A stretch of DNA of 64,000 nt from Bacillus pseudomycoides (GCF_022811845.1 NZ_CP064267.1:186001-250000); one strand, 5' to 3'; positions 1-8,532 are shown, numbered from the stretch's first letter. The notes: generated by a model not told the origin, from the letters alone. Numbers and translations: made by a program.

Positions 1-1
1 C

Positions 2-520
2 GAAGAAGTAGGGAAACACGCCATGATCTTAGCATTAGAAATGTATAGTGAAGAGCCTGATGTTTCACGGTTAAGCCATCTGTCAGGAAGGGACTGTAAA
101 AAAAGAGAAGATGGGAGTATTACTTGTGGTGGGATTTTGGGTCTTATGGTAGGCAAACAGCTGACTCATCCCATAACCTTTAAGCCAGGTGGAACATTCT
201 ATATAGGAATTGAAAAAACAAAGAACAAATCAAAAGATATTTATAGTCTAATAAATTCAGAGTTAGACTCTGATTCATTATTTATTCGTATTTATATTCC
301 AAAAGAAAATATTATACAGGGAAAAACGAACCTCATTTCACTTACGCTTAAACGCAGTGATGATACGAAAGAGTTATATTATTCTTCTAATGGAACACTG
401 GGGCAATTGAAAACCTTGTATGCAAATGTAGAAGAGGCAAGATCGGTGGTTAAGGTTGACGATGATAGTGAATGGTTTCCTGTACAAGTAAATTCTAAAT
501 CGGATGTGGTGTTTAAGTGA
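2..520 (+). CDS. Hypothetical protein, 5' end outside the window
   Basis: The frame is open from base 2, seven codons before the first ATG (base 23), and that ATG has no ribosome binding site, so the protein very probably starts upstream of the window. The visible part is about 172 residues with a short Gly-rich stretch (CGGILGLM), many Lys, Glu and Ser residues, and no signal peptide or membrane segment. I do not recognise the family. The next gene lies 190 bp downstream with its own start signals, so the two are probably separate transcription units. Coding is convincing from the long open frame; function is unknown. Confidence 0.6.
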   Translation, partial: EEVGKHAMILALEMYSEEPDVSRLSHLSGRDCKKREDGSITCGGILGLMVGKQLTHPITFKPGGTFYIGIEKTKNKSKDIYSLINSELDSDSLFIRIYIPKENIIQGKTNLISLTLKRSDDTKELYYSSNGTLGQLKTLYANVEEARSVVKVDDDSEWFPVQVNSKSDVVFK

Positions 521-709
521 TTTTTATTAATTTACAGATAGAAACTGCGTTACGTTGACGGAAAATTCTGTTAAAATTTAGTGGAATATGTTTTTTCTCA
601 CCATTTCAATATTAGGATAGAGCCCCTTGTTTGTTCAATTAAGGAGAAGATTTTTGTGAATTTCAAATAGAAATGTTAGACAAAAATATACTGATGAGGA
701 GGCTGTATA

Positions 710-2716
710 GTGGTTAGAAAAAATATCTTTTCTTTAACGTTGGCAATGCTTGTTTCTTGCATTGCCCTCCTTTTTTTACAGTCATCTATAGTTTACGCGG
801 AAACGAACCAAGAACAGAAAAATGGAATTAAGTATGTTAATAAAAAGTTGGGGTTTTCACTCAATATCCCAAAATCTTGGGAAGGTAATTATAAAATTAA
901 AGAGGAAGATGGGCGTGTAAGCTTTCTATTTACGTACAAAGGTAAAATAAATGATGCTATTCCTCCTTTGTTTACAATTAGTCTTGAAGATAAAAAAGAA
1001 GAAGGATGGAACAAGGGTATTAGATGGACGGGTGAACTCGGTACTAAAGGTAACATGGGTTATTATAGTTACTATGATGCTTTACATCTTTATCTAGAAG
1101 GGACTTCACCTGGAGAAGAGCAAGATACTGTATCAACCATGGTCACTCAAGTATTTGATATTTTTAATACTTTTAAAATACTAGAGACAAATGAAGCTGG
1201 AGCAAAGGGAGCTACAGCAGAGGAAGCAAAACCAAAAGAGCAAGGGAAAAATGGAGGAACAGCAGAAAAAGAAACGAATCGAGAAACGGCCAATGGGATT
1301 AAATATGTAAATGAAGACTTGGGGTTCGAACTAACAGTTCCGAAAATATGGAAAAATCATTACATTGTTGAAGAAAATGATAATGGTGGTGTAACCTTTA
1401 AATTCAAGTTCGATAGTAAAGTATATGATGATATCTATTTGTTTAACATCTATGTAGAGAATAGGGAATACTCCAAGGAAGAACAGGAAACTATGGGGGA
1501 TGTTGGTATTCTAGACGTTAAGAATGGAAAAACCTATCTAATAATAGAAAACCTTGCTATGTATGCACCTCCTCAGGCCTTTGATAAATATTTTTCATCT
1601 GTACCTAAAGAGGGCAGAAATGTGATTAAAGTTATGAGCAAACAAAAAAAGATCCTAAATTTTAAAGTGTTGGGCAAAAAGGGAGCAGAAACAGAGGAAA
1701 TTAAAGGAAAACAGGGTGAGATCCCTGAAAAATCACAAGAGAACTTTGGAGCTATCGGAGAAACACTTGAACCTACAGATGTTACATTTTATAAGAAAAC
1801 AACAACAAGTCCACATGTTGAACTGCAAACTTTTTATATATTAAAAACTCCTATTAATAATATCCGAACTGAAGTTATTAAGAAACCTGTAAGCGAAACT
1901 AAGTATACAGGAATAAATGGGGGATTTTATGCACCATCGTATATTTCAGAATTAGATTATAGTGAATATAAGCCTTATAATATTTCTTATTATAATCCTG
2001 ATAAGGTAACGGATGGATCAGATGAAATTAATGAAATAAACGGGCTCCATCGAAAAGGAGAAGATGCTGAAAAAGAAGAGGAAAAAAATGAACCTAAACC
2101 ATACTCCCTGCCAACATTGGTTACTTATTATGATAAAGATTTACAAAAAACAAAAGCAAAAATAATAAAGGTTAAAAATTTGGATGAAATACGGGATCAT
2201 TTTAAAGATATTCCTAATTTGGAATTGATTAATGCTATTGGTGGGAAGGGTTTTAAAGAGGAATATTGGGGTGGCGAAGGATTTGATGAAAAATTTAAGA
2301 ATTATTATGCAGGGCCGGCTAGAAGAACAATTCTTACATTTGAAGAAGATGAAGATAAGGGGATTGTTTATGCTTATTTAATAATCACAGCTAATGACGT
2401 AGCCGTTCAAACCTTAATACCTCATCTTGAGAGCTTGGGTTTCAATAAAGAAAACTGCATATTGTTGGATGGGTCTGGATCGAGTTCAATGAGAGTCTGG
2501 GATTCGCGGAAAGATAAATTAATATTTCTAGATAAGGGTACAGAGAATCGTCTAGGCTCTAAATTAGAGAAATTTTTTGAATATCAACCGAATTTTTGGG
2601 AAAAGAAATTTTGGGATATACTGTTAGCTGATCCCCCTATTGGTAATCGTTTTTCCTACAATATGATTAGAGTAATTAATTCAGATGACATAAGATTAGG
2701 TGAACCCGAGGAGTAA
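710..2716 (+). CDS. Secreted protein with two N-terminal repeats and a phosphodiester glycosidase-like domain
   Basis: GTG start preceded by GAGGAGG (695-702). Residues 1-30 form a signal peptide (VRKN, long hydrophobic core, VYA before ET). Two related modules follow, beginning GIKYVN near residues 39 and 195, each with the pattern LGF..(N/T)(I/V)PK.W and separated by an Ala/Lys/Glu/Gly linker. The C-terminal part carries GINGGFYAP near residue 400 and LDGSGSSSM near 586, the two hallmark motifs of the phosphodiester glycosidase (NAGPA/DUF2233) fold, which cleaves sugar-phosphate diesters. It should act outside the cell, perhaps on wall glycopolymers; the substrate is inference. The 668-residue length reflects the added repeats. 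Stand-alone gene, ended by a strong hairpin at 2988. Confidence 0.72.
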   Translation: MVRKNIFSLTLAMLVSCIALLFLQSSIVYAETNQEQKNGIKYVNKKLGFSLNIPKSWEGNYKIKEEDGRVSFLFTYKGKINDAIPPLFTISLEDKKEEGWNKGIRWTGELGTKGNMGYYSYYDALHLYLEGTSPGEEQDTVSTMVTQVFDIFNTFKILETNEAGAKGATAEEAKPKEQGKNGGTAEKETNRETANGIKYVNEDLGFELTVPKIWKNHYIVEENDNGGVTFKFKFDSKVYDDIYLFNIYVENREYSKEEQETMGDVGILDVKNGKTYLIIENLAMYAPPQAFDKYFSSVPKEGRNVIKVMSKQKKILNFKVLGKKGAETEEIKGKQGEIPEKSQENFGAIGETLEPTDVTFYKKTTTSPHVELQTFYILKTPINNIRTEVIKKPVSETKYTGINGGFYAPSYISELDYSEYKPYNISYYNPDKVTDGSDEINEINGLHRKGEDAEKEEEKNEPKPYSLPTLVTYYDKDLQKTKAKIIKVKNLDEIRDHFKDIPNLELINAIGGKGFKEEYWGGEGFDEKFKNYYAGPARRTILTFEEDEDKGIVYAYLIITANDVAVQTLIPHLESLGFNKENCILLDGSGSSSMRVWDSRKDKLIFLDKGTENRLGSKLEKFFEYQPNFWEKKFWDILLADPPIGNRFSYNMIRVINSDDIRLGEPEE

Positions 2717-2987
2717 CCCTTAAACATTGAGTCTAATTCCCGTCCGTCTTAGCGAACGTAATGATGCTTATACGGAGTAAAGCCCAAAGATATTTATTAA
2801 TTCCATGTAGGATTTATATGTAAAAACTAACTTAGGAAAAGATATAAAAGGTGTAAAAGAGTCTTTAAGAATATGACTTCTTGTTTATTAAAGAAAAGGG
2901 CACAATTGTTGCAGATTAAAGGTAGAAAATGATCAAAGTTTTTTATAGTAGAAAAACTGATTTTTATCGAGGTTTTCTAAAATCTGA

Positions 2988-3018
2988 GCATTTCACTGAT
3001 AGTGAAATGCTTTTTTTT
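2988..3018 (+). terminator. Rho-independent terminator
   Basis: Perfect 10-bp stem GCATTTCACT / AGTGAAATGC with a 3-base loop, followed by eight T. It ends the transcript of the glycosidase-like gene, about 270 bp after its stop codon. Confidence 0.85.
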
Positions 3019-3077
3019 CATGTTTACTTTCGTTTATTGATAGTGAAAAACCTTAGCTTTATAGCGATGTGGTGCTG

Positions 3078-3100
3078 CCCCACATCTATCAACTTAAGAA
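3078..3100. repeat. Possible remnant of an IS231-type terminal repeat
   Basis: The stretch ending ATCAACTTAAGAA resembles the IS231-type end at 63557-63576 (CCCATCAACTTAAGAA). No transposase lies beside it. The match is short, so this is tentative. Confidence 0.3.
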
Positions 3101-3114
3101 AATAGATAAACCCA

Positions 3115-3462
3115 TTAAGAAAAATCTTTCCATGTGAAATCAACACTCAAAATACCAATGGGCTGTTCGTTACTCATATAGTTTTTTGCGGAAACTATTT
3201 CCGGTTTGCGAAAACAAACAAGATTGTTGTAATACCCAAATGCTCGGCAAATTATTGGACGTACCGGATGAATACCGCAACGATCGTTAATTTCGTCATA
3301 GAAAATGCATGTTCCAAAATATCGTTGCTGACTTTTTAAATCTAGGCGTTTTTTTGTAGGCATCGATTTTATCTTCTTCTTTATTTTTTTAAATTCTTCT
3401 TCTGTAATTGGAACGGGACCGCAACACATTCCTTTGCAACCATTACAAGGTAAAACCTCCAT
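3115..3462 (-). CDS. YkgJ-family cysteine cluster protein
   Basis: 115 residues with the cysteine pattern of the YkgJ (UPF0153) zinc/iron-chelating family: CNGCKGMCC at residues 6-14, then a Cys in FGTCIF, CGIHPVRPIICRAFG near residue 62, and a final Cys after YYNNLV. The spacing CxxCxxxCC ... C ... C ... C is characteristic. Members are presumed to bind a metal cluster; the biochemical role is unknown. The ATG at 3462 follows AGGAGATG on the minus strand. Single gene; no partner in the same direction nearby. Confidence 0.8.
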   Translation of the reverse strand: MEVLPCNGCKGMCCGPVPITEEEFKKIKKKIKSMPTKKRLDLKSQQRYFGTCIFYDEINDRCGIHPVRPIICRAFGYYNNLVCFRKPEIVSAKNYMSNEQPIGILSVDFTWKDFS

Positions 3463-3608
3463 TTAATCATCTCCTAAAATAAGTAATTGTTATAATTAAT
3501 CCAAAAATAAGGGTTTTCTAGTTCAGCAACCAAAAAAAGAGGATTTCATTTTACATTCAGTGAGTTTTGCTTGAATTCTCCTTTCTTATCGTTTTAGAAC
3601 AACACAAA

Positions 3609-3662
3609 AAGGTCTTTAGACGCACTTGAAGAATAATGCTTTTCAAGTGGTTCAAAGACCTT
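3609..3662 (-). terminator. Two-tier hairpin, probable minus-strand terminator
   Basis: Outer stem AAGGTCTTT / AAAGACCTT and inner stem CACTTGAA / TTCAAGTG are both perfect and separated by short internal loops. On the minus strand the outer stem runs into a T tract. It could stop leftward transcription before the YkgJ gene. Confidence 0.6.
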
Positions 3663-3863
3663 GACCTGCTATTCAAATAAAATACCCGATGTCATTTTTT
3701 CTAAAAAAGAAAAGTATCTCTATTATTATTTTAACAGATTTATCATAATATTACAACGATAACCGAATTAAAAGAGATTTCTTAAACATCATTTTTAAGT
3801 ATCCTATGTAACTGCAAGTTCGATATATGTTGTTGTGAATTAAGAACACTGTCTCAATAACTA

Positions 3864-3906
3864 AAAAAGCCCAAATACCCTATTAAAGCGAGTATTTGAG
3901 CTTTTT
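3864..3906 (-). terminator. Rho-independent terminator (minus strand)
   Basis: Stem AAAAAGC-CCAAATAC / GTATTTGAGCTTTTT with an 11-15 base loop; the minus strand ends in six T. It lies about 125 bp downstream of the PlcR box at 4031 in the leftward direction. Confidence 0.7.
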
Positions 3907-4030
3907 GTTGCTTGATATGATGACGGTTTTCTAATCAAGCATTTCAATTCTCTTGGTTATGACATTACGAATACAAAAGTTAGCAATGATAATTGCTATA
4001 TAATGATAACACGTTATGCTTAATAAACAA

Positions 4031-4046
4031 TATGTAATTCTACATA
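4031..4046 (-). promoter_or_regulatory. PlcR box without an evident gene
   Basis: TATGTAATTCTACATA matches the 16-bp PlcR consensus TATGNANNNNTNCATA at every fixed position. PlcR is the quorum-sensing virulence activator of the B. cereus group and normally acts about 33 bp upstream of a -10 box. Leftward, an AT-rich TATATAG-like -10 sits about 30 bp away; rightward, the expected -10 position is inside the inverted repeat at 4066. No reading frame follows on either side. Confidence 0.7.
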
Positions 4047-4065
4047 TTGAACAGGGGAGACAATT

Positions 4066-4126
4066 AAAAATATCCCTATTTAGAAATTAACGGGTTTACT
4101 TCAGAGGTGCAAACAAGTAAATATCA
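4066..4126 (+). repeat. Left long inverted repeat
   Basis: Pairs with 7304-7364 in opposite orientation. Mismatches are clustered in short groups of two or three bases. Confidence 0.75.
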
Positions 4127-4130
4127 AGAT

Positions 4131-4172
4131 AAAACGCACGGTATTTCACATACGAAATTACCGTGCGTTTTT
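4131..4172. terminator. Bidirectional terminator just inside the left repeat
   Basis: Perfect 13-bp stem AAAACGCACGGTA / TACCGTGCGTTTT, with T-rich tracts on both strands. It would shield the element from outside transcription, as the hairpin at 7209 does at the other end. Confidence 0.85.
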
Positions 4173-4327
4173 GTTGTTAAAATAAGGATTATAGCAACTT
4201 AATTGATTTTTCACCTATAAAACCGCATAATAAATCACCTATATGGAAATAATTATTGTAGGGTATGTGAATTTGTATGTGAATTTGTATGTGATTTATA
4301 TTGTGAGTTATGTGGAGGAATTAGAAA

Positions 4328-4570
4328 ATGAAGTTTTTGAAGCCTAAAAATAAAAATAGTGAACCTGTTGGTTGGAAGATTTCTGAACAAACTAGATATA
4401 TCGTGAAATATTATGCGGAATATCTGGAGTTTACAGAAGATGAAGTGGTTGATGAATTTCTTAAAAACATTATAGATGATAAGGATTTTATTGAATGGGT
4501 TGAGTCTAAGCGTTTTAACAAACGCATTCTCAGTCAAATCCAAAATGTAAAGGAAGAAAGCATTGGCTAA
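4328..4570 (+). CDS. Small protein, first gene of a three-gene transposition module
   Basis: 80 residues, acidic and helical, ATG preceded by GGAGGAATTAGAAA. The next gene starts inside its last codons (TTG at 4563, stop at 4568-4570), which indicates translational coupling. I do not recognise the family; the size, position and helix content would suit a small DNA-binding accessory protein, but that is inference. Direct repeats of ATGTGAATTTGT lie just upstream (about 4265-4300) and may belong to its regulatory region or to the end of a smaller element. Confidence 0.65.
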   Translation: MKFLKPKNKNSEPVGWKISEQTRYIVKYYAEYLEFTEDEVVDEFLKNIIDDKDFIEWVESKRFNKRILSQIQNVKEESIG

Positions 4571-5036
4571 ATTAAAACGATTAGCTCATTCAAGTGATAA
4601 TATTGTTAGTTTTATGGACCCTCTTTCTTCTGAAGAATTGTTGGATAGGCAATTGGATTACCCTCTGCTCCATCCGAGACGCTTTGCGAGAAAATACAAT
4701 AAGCTATTTGACCCGATTGAATTCACTTATAAAGGTGAAGACCATACATTACAATTTAATTATTGTACAAATCCTTATTGTTCTTGGTTTGGCTTGTCTC
4801 AAAAGAAGTTTGAAGAAATAAAGAACAAACCAAGTCGCTATAAGTTAAGTAGCAGAGGAAAAGATAAGGACGATACGATTGTATGTAACCTAGACCCTAC
4901 TGAAAAAACGAAATCTCACAAATGTACCGTCACACCTCTTTCCAATTGGTCTGTTATTGAAGAAATCAAACGCCTTGCAACTTTAGATAAGGTCGAGGAT
5001 ATTAAACCTGAATATAATTTTCATAAAGATGACTAA
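4563..5036 (+). CDS. Zinc-ribbon-like insertion element protein
   Basis: 157 residues with a TTG start overlapping the preceding stop by 8 bases, and a stop overlapping the next ATG (5029) by 8 bases. Cysteines occur as NYCTNPYC and later VCN...SHKC, a pattern suited to a zinc ribbon like the InsA-type proteins of IS1-like elements. The tight gene order (small protein, Zn-ribbon protein, transposase) is the main evidence for a role in transposition. It may supply the DNA-binding half of the recombinase. Assignment to a named IS family is not secure. Confidence 0.6.
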   Translation: MAKLKRLAHSSDNIVSFMDPLSSEELLDRQLDYPLLHPRRFARKYNKLFDPIEFTYKGEDHTLQFNYCTNPYCSWFGLSQKKFEEIKNKPSRYKLSSRGKDKDDTIVCNLDPTEKTKSHKCTVTPLSNWSVIEEIKRLATLDKVEDIKPEYNFHKDD

Positions 5037-6396
5037 TGTATTGCCAACTCGAACGGAGTCATTCACTTTTAATCAAAAGAGAAACGAAATAATGCCTCAA
5101 TTCGCTAAGATGCTTATCAATCGCACACCTGTCACTCGGACTTGCGAAGCTCTTGATATATCACCATTAACTTATTATCGCAAATTAGAGTGGCTTTATA
5201 GAAGGTGTCTTGAATTTCTTGAACGTCACGAACAAAAGCCATTAAACTCTATGCAGTTTGACTCTCTTTGGCTGAACACTGATAAACTCTTATATTACTT
5301 GAACAATGTAAGGCAAAAAGGACACGGGGGACTTCGATACGATAATCTTGAAGACAAGCAACTTCAAACCCATATTATCGTAACTGGGGATGTTGATACA
5401 GGATATATCTTTCGTTCGGATATTGCATATGATTGGGATGTCAATCTAAAGAGTGTTAACGACGACACACTTTACTACCGAGAAGACCACCTTCACGAAT
5501 TCTCAAAGAAGAATGCTCGTTTAAGGTTTTCTCATTCGCCGCAGCCACCTACGAAAAATGATAGCCAAACAATGGCTGAATATCACGAATACCGTAATGA
5601 GTTTATGCGAAGGGAGAACTATATCGATGGGCTTCACGTGAAATCTAGTTACACAGTGACTGCCCACCTTTGGTTGCTCAAACAAACTTTACAAAGTCAA
5701 AAGTGGCGTTTTGTTTCAGACGAGGATGAAACGATTATGAACGCCTTTTATAGGGTGTTTAATGAAGAATTTATCTCGAATGAGGCTCTCCATTTTCTAG
5801 CGAAAGTTGAACGTGACAAGGACCTTCCAGACGCGTACCAAGAGCATATTCAAGCAAAAAAGCATCTTAAAGATTGGGCGGAATGGAATGGTATCAAAGA
5901 AAGGTCAATATGGAAAATCGCATCAATAAAATTAGCGATGGAATTAAAGAAGCATTCTTTTCATAAGGAGTTATCCAACGGTTCTATATCCTATAAAGTG
6001 TGGGTGAAAAACCCAATTGAACACCCCCTTCCACCTACTGACAAAGGGTTTTTCACCGTCGATTGTACCTCGGATTTAAGTGGCTTTGATGATGAATACA
6101 TCGCCAATATGATACTAAAAGTAAGTGACCGACCGACGAACAATTTTATGTAACAAATCAGAAGGCGTTTATCCATTCTCGAAAGACCTCTAGTGACGGC
6201 GAGAGGAAAGGGTAAAAGCTATATCTATGCAAATTTTAACCCTAAGTATGCTCAAATGGCATTGACCATTCTTAGAACGTACTACAACTTCTGTTTGGCT
6301 ACTAAAGTATCTAAAAAGACAAGGTTAACGCCAGCTCAGAAACTAGGTTTAACCGATAAACAATTTACTTTAAACGATATTTTATACTTTAAATAA
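5029..6396 (+). pseudogene. Transposase with one in-frame stop
   Basis: The frame runs from ATG 5029 to TAA at 6151-6153 and continues in the same frame to 6396; together they make one 455-residue protein. An N-terminal helix-turn-helix (PVTRTCEALDISPLTYYRKL, about residues 35-54) is followed by MQFDSLWL and VTGDVDTGYIFRSD, typical of DDE transposases, and after the stop by LERPL, IYANFNPKYAQMALTILR and TPAQKLGL. The conserved tail after the stop shows this is a nonsense mutation, not two genes. A TAA readthrough product cannot be excluded but the codon context gives no reason to expect it. Confidence 0.75.
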
Positions 6397-6403
6397 GCTG
6401 GGC

Positions 6404-6436
6404 AATCATCCTATTTTAAAAAGGATGATTTTTTTT
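6404..6436 (+). terminator. Rho-independent terminator of the transposition module
   Basis: Stem AATCATCCT / AGGATGATT with a 9-base loop and a run of T, directly after the transposase stop. Confidence 0.85.
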
Positions 6437-6592
6437 AGAGGTTCTTGTGGAATTTTATGTTAAACTTAATATAAGGATTATGAAAATTCAATCTTCAACA
6501 AACGGGCAGGATTATTGAACAAGTTTTATGAACTTTAGTGGTAGCATCATTAGTGAAATGCTTTATAACAACTAATTAAGGAGGGATAGAAT

Positions 6593-7066
6593 ATGAGAAA
6601 TAACTTTCAAATCGTTGCGTTACAAGAGAAGGAGTTTAATAACCTATTTCTAATGAATGAAGAAGTATTAAAAGGTATCGGGGCAGTCAAAATAATAGCA
6701 AATAAAAATCCTGGATATCCTTGCAGGATAAGTTTGAAGGATGCAGAGGTAGGAGAAGAGGTAATCTTACTGAATTACCAATATCATAGTGTTAATTCGC
6801 CTTATAAAGCAAGTGGTCCTATATTTATACGAAAGGGAGCAACTACCGCTAAGCTAGATGTAAATGAAATTCCGCATATGTTACATCATAGGTATCTATC
6901 TGTACGCGGCTACAATGCTGACTCAATGATTGTAGAAGCAAGGGTTACAGAAGGTGTAAATTTAAGAGAAAATATAGATGAAATTTTTGATAATAAAGAA
7001 GTAGAATATATTCACATTCTTAACGCTAAACCAGGATGCTATAACTGCCTTGTTAATAGAGTGTGA
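6593..7066 (+). CDS. DUF1203 family protein
   Basis: 157 residues; ATG 8 bases after AAGGAGGG. It shows the DUF1203 pattern: early F.I..L....F..LF, then GAV...NKNPGYPCRISLKDAEVGEEVILLNYQ split over residues 29-62, and YKASGPIFIRKGA near 75-87. The family is widespread and of unknown biochemical function. It sits between the transposition genes and the right inverted repeat, so it looks like a passenger of the element. Stand-alone transcription is likely because terminators lie on both sides (6404 and 7209). Confidence 0.8.
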   Translation: MRNNFQIVALQEKEFNNLFLMNEEVLKGIGAVKIIANKNPGYPCRISLKDAEVGEEVILLNYQYHSVNSPYKASGPIFIRKGATTAKLDVNEIPHMLHHRYLSVRGYNADSMIVEARVTEGVNLRENIDEIFDNKEVEYIHILNAKPGCYNCLVNRV

Positions 7067-7208
7067 AAAAATTGGAAATGCAAACTTCTATTATCCTATA
7101 AGTATAATTATACTTTGCCATATGATAATTGGGTTTAATAAGAGCTTAGTAGACCCGCTTCTTCAGCAATTTGGGAGCTTTTATTGAATAAGCCAATAAT
7201 TTAGTAAT

Positions 7209-7243
7209 AAAAAGACCGACTTTTTGTAAAGTCGGTCTTTTTG
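7209..7243. terminator. Bidirectional terminator near the right repeat
   Basis: Perfect stem AAAAAGACCGAC / GTCGGTCTTTTT with a 10-base loop. It ends the DUF1203 transcript and could also work leftward. Confidence 0.85.
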
Positions 7244-7303
7244 TGCGAATTTCCTTGCGAATTAGCAAGCGTCTAATTGGTGATTACATTATGAGATTAA
7301 ACG

Positions 7304-7364
7304 TGATATTTGTCTGTTTGCACCTCACAAGTAAACCCGTTAATTTAGAAATAGGGATATTTTT
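7304..7364 (-). repeat. Right long inverted repeat
   Basis: Complement of the left repeat at 4066-4126, about 54 of 61 positions identical. Confidence 0.75.
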
Positions 7365-7497
7365 AGTTTCTTTAATCTCTGTTAAATATTCAAAGTTTCT
7401 TTTCTACACTAGCAAAGGGATAGAAAAGATTTTGAAACTACTTAAAGGTAGAAAAAATGTATACAGTTCTACTTTATTGTTTATATAACGCTTACCG

Positions 7498-7911
7498 TTA
7501 ATTAAATTTAGAAAGAGCGAATTTAGCTGTAAAATTCATTTTCTTCATAAATGAAGAATTCACCCCTGCTTGAAATTGTACAGAAATATTACCGTCTTTT
7601 TGCGCTTTGAATACGCGTCCATAAGGTGAATTAGCATTGTATGTACCAATTACTTGATTGTCTCCGTCAAAGACTGTGTAAGAAATCGGGAATCCTGAAT
7701 TATTTACAAAGACCGTAAGTTCTTCTCCTTTTTTAAGATTAAAAGATTCTTTTTGAGACACTTCATATGAACTCAGAGAATAATATTTAGTAACTTCTTG
7801 AATTTCTAAATCCATAGTTGCTGCACTAGCTTTCGGCACTTCTAACCCTGGTAAATTCATACCTGAAAGTACTGCAAATCCTAATGCTCCTGCTAAAATG
7901 GCTTTTTTCAT
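7498..7911 (-). CDS. Small secreted protein, predicted member of the PlcR regulon
   Basis: 137 residues with a clear signal peptide (MKKAILAGALGFAVLSG ... KASAA, cleavage near residue 31). The mature part is a small beta-rich domain with no cysteines; the family is not recognised. The ATG follows AAAGGAGGAG. Upstream on the same strand are a TATAAT -10 box (in AACTATAATTGTT) and, 33 bases before it, a perfect PlcR box (8026-8041). PlcR switches on secreted virulence and food-supply proteins in the B. cereus group, so this is probably an extracellular factor expressed at high cell density. Confidence 0.75.
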   Translation of the reverse strand: MKKAILAGALGFAVLSGMNLPGLEVPKASAATMDLEIQEVTKYYSLSSYEVSQKESFNLKKGEELTVFVNNSGFPISYTVFDGDNQVIGTYNANSPYGRVFKAQKDGNISVQFQAGVNSSFMKKMNFTAKFALSKFN

Positions 7912-8025
7912 AATTCTAACTCCTCCTTTAATTTTCTTTCATAAAATAGTTTCAATAAGTAAATGTAAAATCTACTTACTGTAACAATTATAGTTACAAT
8001 GATAATTATTTTCAATAGAAAGTGG

Positions 8026-8041
8026 TATGCAATTTTGCATA
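8026..8041 (-). promoter_or_regulatory. PlcR box
   Basis: TATGCAATTTTGCATA fits TATGNANNNNTNCATA exactly. The spacing of 33 bases to a TATAAT -10 box toward the secreted-protein gene is the arrangement known for PlcR-activated promoters. Confidence 0.88.
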
Positions 8042-8179
8042 CAGAGGTATCACTATATGTCCATCAAACTAACAGAACAGATTATCCCAAAAACGATAAT
8101 GTCGGTGTGAAGTCCTACATGGGCTTTTCCGTATCGTGAAATCTGTAAAACGTGTGCTTAAAGTTCAGTAAATGAAAAG

Positions 8180-8205
8180 GAGCAGCTAGCAAAAGCTAGC
8201 TGCTC
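8180..8205. other. Perfect 11-bp hairpin with AAAA loop
   Basis: GAGCAGCTAGC / GCTAGCTGCTC around AAAA. There is no T tract on the plus strand, so it is not a standard terminator. Its role is unknown. Confidence 0.6.
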
Positions 8206-8463
8206 AAGGCTCTCCAGGGGGACCGAGAAATTATTATGGTATCTACATTATTGACGGAATATTGAAACTTATTCAGAGGATAATATTATTTATTATGTAA
8301 GTAATAAGATACAATTTGCTCTGATGTCCAGCTTCTAGTAGGGGGCTCATTGTTCAATATGCGTTGTTGCTCTTGATACCAAAATTTCTTAACACACATC
8401 TATGACCATACATTCAATCACAAGAGATTTATGTCTTATAATCTATCAAAGTTTAACAGTACT

Positions 8464-8532
8464 CCAACATTCATCCCCTTCCTCAAGCGCGTGCAGGACA
8501 TAGTCCAGTGGTAGGGAGGGGATGAATGTTGG
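8464..8532 (+). repeat. Left-end hairpin of the IS605-type element
   Basis: Arms CCAACATTCATCCCC and GGGGATGAATGTTGG are perfectly complementary, with a 39-base internal segment. A second small palindrome, CGTGCACAGCACG, follows at once. Confidence 0.7.

Larger units (their letters stand above)
2717..3114. other. Intergenic region, mostly featureless
   Basis: About 400 bp of AT-rich sequence. The only clear structures are a terminator (2988-3018) and a short stretch resembling an IS231-type end (3078-3100). I see no supported small gene. Confidence 0.5.
3463..4065. other. Intergenic region with two hairpins and an orphan PlcR box
   Basis: This 600-bp stretch carries a two-tier hairpin (3609-3662), a minus-strand terminator (3864-3906) and a PlcR box (4031-4046), but no convincing coding frame. 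The order PlcR box, then about 125 bp, then terminator on the minus strand suggests either a short PlcR-driven RNA or the shell of a deleted gene. Confidence 0.5.
4066..7364. mobile_element. Putative 3.3-kb transposable element bounded by about 61-bp inverted repeats
   Basis: Bases 4066-4126 and the complement of 7304-7364 align over 61 bases with about seven mismatches, sharing blocks such as AAAAATATCCCTATTT, AAATTAACGGGTTTACTT and GAGGTGCAAACA. Between them lie three overlapping genes of transposition type, a terminator, a DUF1203 gene and a second terminator. I read this as an element whose ends are the long repeats and whose passenger is the DUF1203 gene. No clear target duplication flanks it, so exact ends are uncertain. 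Alternatively, the three genes are a smaller element and the repeats belong to something older. Confidence 0.5.
7912..8463. other. Intergenic region with PlcR promoter and a perfect hairpin
   Basis: It holds the PlcR-controlled promoter, a stretch CCATCAAACTAACAGAACA (near 8061) that resembles an IS end also seen at about 48783, and a hairpin at 8180. No coding frame is supported. A string CTCCAGGGGGACCGAG follows the hairpin and may belong to an unknown RNA or a dead element. Confidence 0.45.

Noticed and set aside
4253..4543. Minus-strand frame over the start of the transposition module
   Set aside because: Antisense to the first gene and made of AT-rich low-complexity residues with repeated SHTN.
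7243..7488. 81-residue frame across the right inverted repeat
   Set aside because: It is formed by the repeat and flanking DNA, lacks start signals and has no coding character.
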